Shown in pieces: positions 4,613 through 5,714 of a stretch of 5,714 nucleotides of DNA (positions are counted from its first letter, which is position 1; each line of letters starts with the position of its first letter). The position numbers were made by a program, and so were the translations under genes. The notes below the pieces were generated by a model. It was given only the letters and a program-made list of their open reading frames with translations, did no database searches and had not been told where the DNA came from. The stretch spans positions 1 to 5,714 of the forward strand of contig JANOLJ010000017.1 of assembly GCA_031419715.1 (NCBI GenBank), in the 5' to 3' direction. This DNA comes from JAEMQF01 sp031419715 (GTDB lineage Bacteria; Pseudomonadota; Gammaproteobacteria; Burkholderiales; Burkholderiaceae_C).

Positions 4613-5714
4613 TCAGGAGTTGGCGTCCGGCTTGTTGTCGAGCTTGGCGCGCAGCAGGGCGCCCAGGCTCGTCGTGCCCGCGTTCTCGCGCTCGGAAGTC
4701 GCGGCCAGCTTCTGCATCGCTTCCTGGTTGTCGGCGTTGTCCTTGGCCTTGATCGAGAGCTGGATGGAGCGTGTCTTGCGGTCCACGTTGATGATGAGCG
4801 CCGACACTTCGTCGCCTTCCTTCAGCATGTTGCGGGCGTCCTCCACGCGATCCCGGCTGATCTCGGAGGCGCGCAAATAACCCGTCACATCCGCGGTGAG
4901 CTGGATCTCGGCGCCGCGTGCGTCTACCGTCTTGACCTTGCCGACGACCACTTGGCCCTTGTCGTTGACCGTGGTGTAGCTCGTGAACGGATCGGAGTCG
5001 AGCTGTTTGATGCCCAGCGAAATGCGCTCGCGCTCCACATCGACGGCGAGCACGATCGCCTCGACCTCCTGGCCCTTCTTGAAGTTGCGCACCGCGGCTT
5101 CGCCGGGTTCGTGCCAGGACAGATCGGACAGGTGCACCAAGCCGTCGATGCCGGCCGCCAGACCGACGAAGACACCGAAGTCGGTGATCGACTTGACGGG
5201 GCCCTTGACGCGGTCGCCGCGCTGCACCGTCGCCGAAAACTCTTCCCAGGGGTTCGCCTTGCACTGCTTCATGCCCAATGAGATGCGGCGCTTGTCTTCG
5301 TCGATCTCAAGCACCATGACTTCGACTTCATCACCCAGCGAGACGATCTTGCTCGGCGCGACGTTCTTGTTCGTCCAGTCCATCTCCGACACGTGCACCA
5401 GCCCTTCGATGCCGGGTTCGATTTCGACGAACGCGCCGTAGTCGGCGATGTTCGTGATCTTGCCGAACAAGCGCGTGCTGTTCGGGTAGCGGCGCGACAC
5501 GCCGTGCCACGGGTCGTCACCGAGCTGCTTGATGCCCAAGCTGACGCGGTTCTTCTCGGCATCGAACTTGAGCACCTTGGCTTGCAGCTCCTGACCGACC
5601 TGCACCACTTCGCTGGGGTGGCGCACGCGGCGCCAGGCCATGTCGGTGATGTGCAGCAGGCCATCGATGCCGCCGAGGTCGACGAACGCGCCGTACTCGG
5701 TGATGTTCTTGACC
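4613..5714 (-). CDS. rpsA: 30S ribosomal protein S1, C-terminal part (start outside window)
   Basis: S1 binds single-stranded mRNA on the 30S platform and helps load and unfold mRNAs at initiation. The window holds the last 366 residues of about 560 expected. They span four S1/OB-fold repeats, corresponding to domains 3-6 of E. coli S1. The starts are VKNITEYGAFVDL (1, cut at the window edge), GKITNIADYGAFVEI (about 84), GPVKSITDFGVFVGL (about 171) and GKVKTVDARGAEIQL (about 258). Each repeat ends in a beta-strand of the type RISLGxKQL; the linkers contain DPW, NPW and DPF. The last repeat is the divergent one, as usual in proteobacterial S1. A polar tail of about 44 residues follows, ending NKPDANS before TGA (4613-4615). 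The N-terminal domains 1-2, which bind the ribosome, lie off the right edge. It is upstream of ihfB, the conserved order, with a 49-bp gap. Confidence 0.97.
   Translation of the reverse strand, partial: VKNITEYGAFVDLGGIDGLLHITDMAWRRVRHPSEVVQVGQELQAKVLKFDAEKNRVSLGIKQLGDDPWHGVSRRYPNSTRLFGKITNIADYGAFVEIEPGIEGLVHVSEMDWTNKNVAPSKIVSLGDEVEVMVLEIDEDKRRISLGMKQCKANPWEEFSATVQRGDRVKGPVKSITDFGVFVGLAAGIDGLVHLSDLSWHEPGEAAVRNFKKGQEVEAIVLAVDVERERISLGIKQLDSDPFTSYTTVNDKGQVVVGKVKTVDARGAEIQLTADVTGYLRASEISRDRVEDARNMLKEGDEVSALIINVDRKTRSIQLSIKAKDNADNQEAMQKLAATSERENAGTTSLGALLRAKLDNKPDANS

Noticed and set aside
3851..5281. Plus-strand open frame of 476 codons opposite lapA, ihfB and rpsA
   Set aside because: It crosses three real minus-strand genes and their gaps; the composition is that of an antisense reading and no domain is visible.
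4613..5714. Internal repeats in rpsA as a novel repeat array
   Set aside because: These are the ordinary S1 OB-fold repeats of ribosomal protein S1.

Overview
This 5.7 kb, GC-rich window looks like the chromosome of a betaproteobacterium, most likely in the order Burkholderiales. The evidence is the gene order rpsA - ihfB - lapA - lapB - hldA - hldD, the use of a separate single-domain heptose kinase (HldA, not the fused HldE of enterics), and close resemblance of the proteins to remembered Burkholderia-type homologues. Genus cannot be decided from the window.

Layout, from the right-hand edge leftwards along the minus strand: the C-terminal two thirds of ribosomal protein S1 (rpsA, 4613-5714, start outside the window); a 49-bp gap that begins with a GC-rich hairpin; ihfB (4198-4563), the beta subunit of integration host factor; a 55-bp gap; then a tightly packed run lapA (3830-4141), lapB (2689-3840), hldA (1757-2692), hldD (768-1760) and a short comEA-like gene (466-771). 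Neighbours in this run overlap by 11, 4, 4 and 4 bp (the 4-bp ones as ATGA, ATGA and GTGA), which points to one mRNA with translational coupling. On the plus strand, the left edge (1-463) holds the last 153 codons of a nonribosomal peptide synthetase, which converges on the comEA-like gene with only 2 bp between the two stop codons.

How the genes fit together: S1 and IHF are housekeeping factors for translation initiation and nucleoid architecture. LapA and LapB are inner-membrane proteins that tune lipopolysaccharide synthesis through LpxC turnover. HldA and HldD carry out the first kinase step and the final epimerase step in making ADP-L-glycero-D-manno-heptose, the inner-core sugar of LPS. 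The middle of the window is therefore an LPS regulation and heptose-supply operon. The comEA-like gene, a secreted helix-hairpin-helix DNA-binding protein, is appended to its end. The NRPS belongs to an accessory secondary-metabolite locus that extends out of the window to the left.

Most of the window is conserved core genome, and I see no mobile element, CRISPR array, tRNA, rRNA or clear new system. The less ordinary points are the abrupt NRPS/core boundary, the NRPS ending in a carrier domain with no thioesterase but a 41-residue tail, the comEA-like gene coupled to hldD, and the rpsA-ihfB intercistronic hairpin. There is no gene-free stretch longer than about 55 bp.
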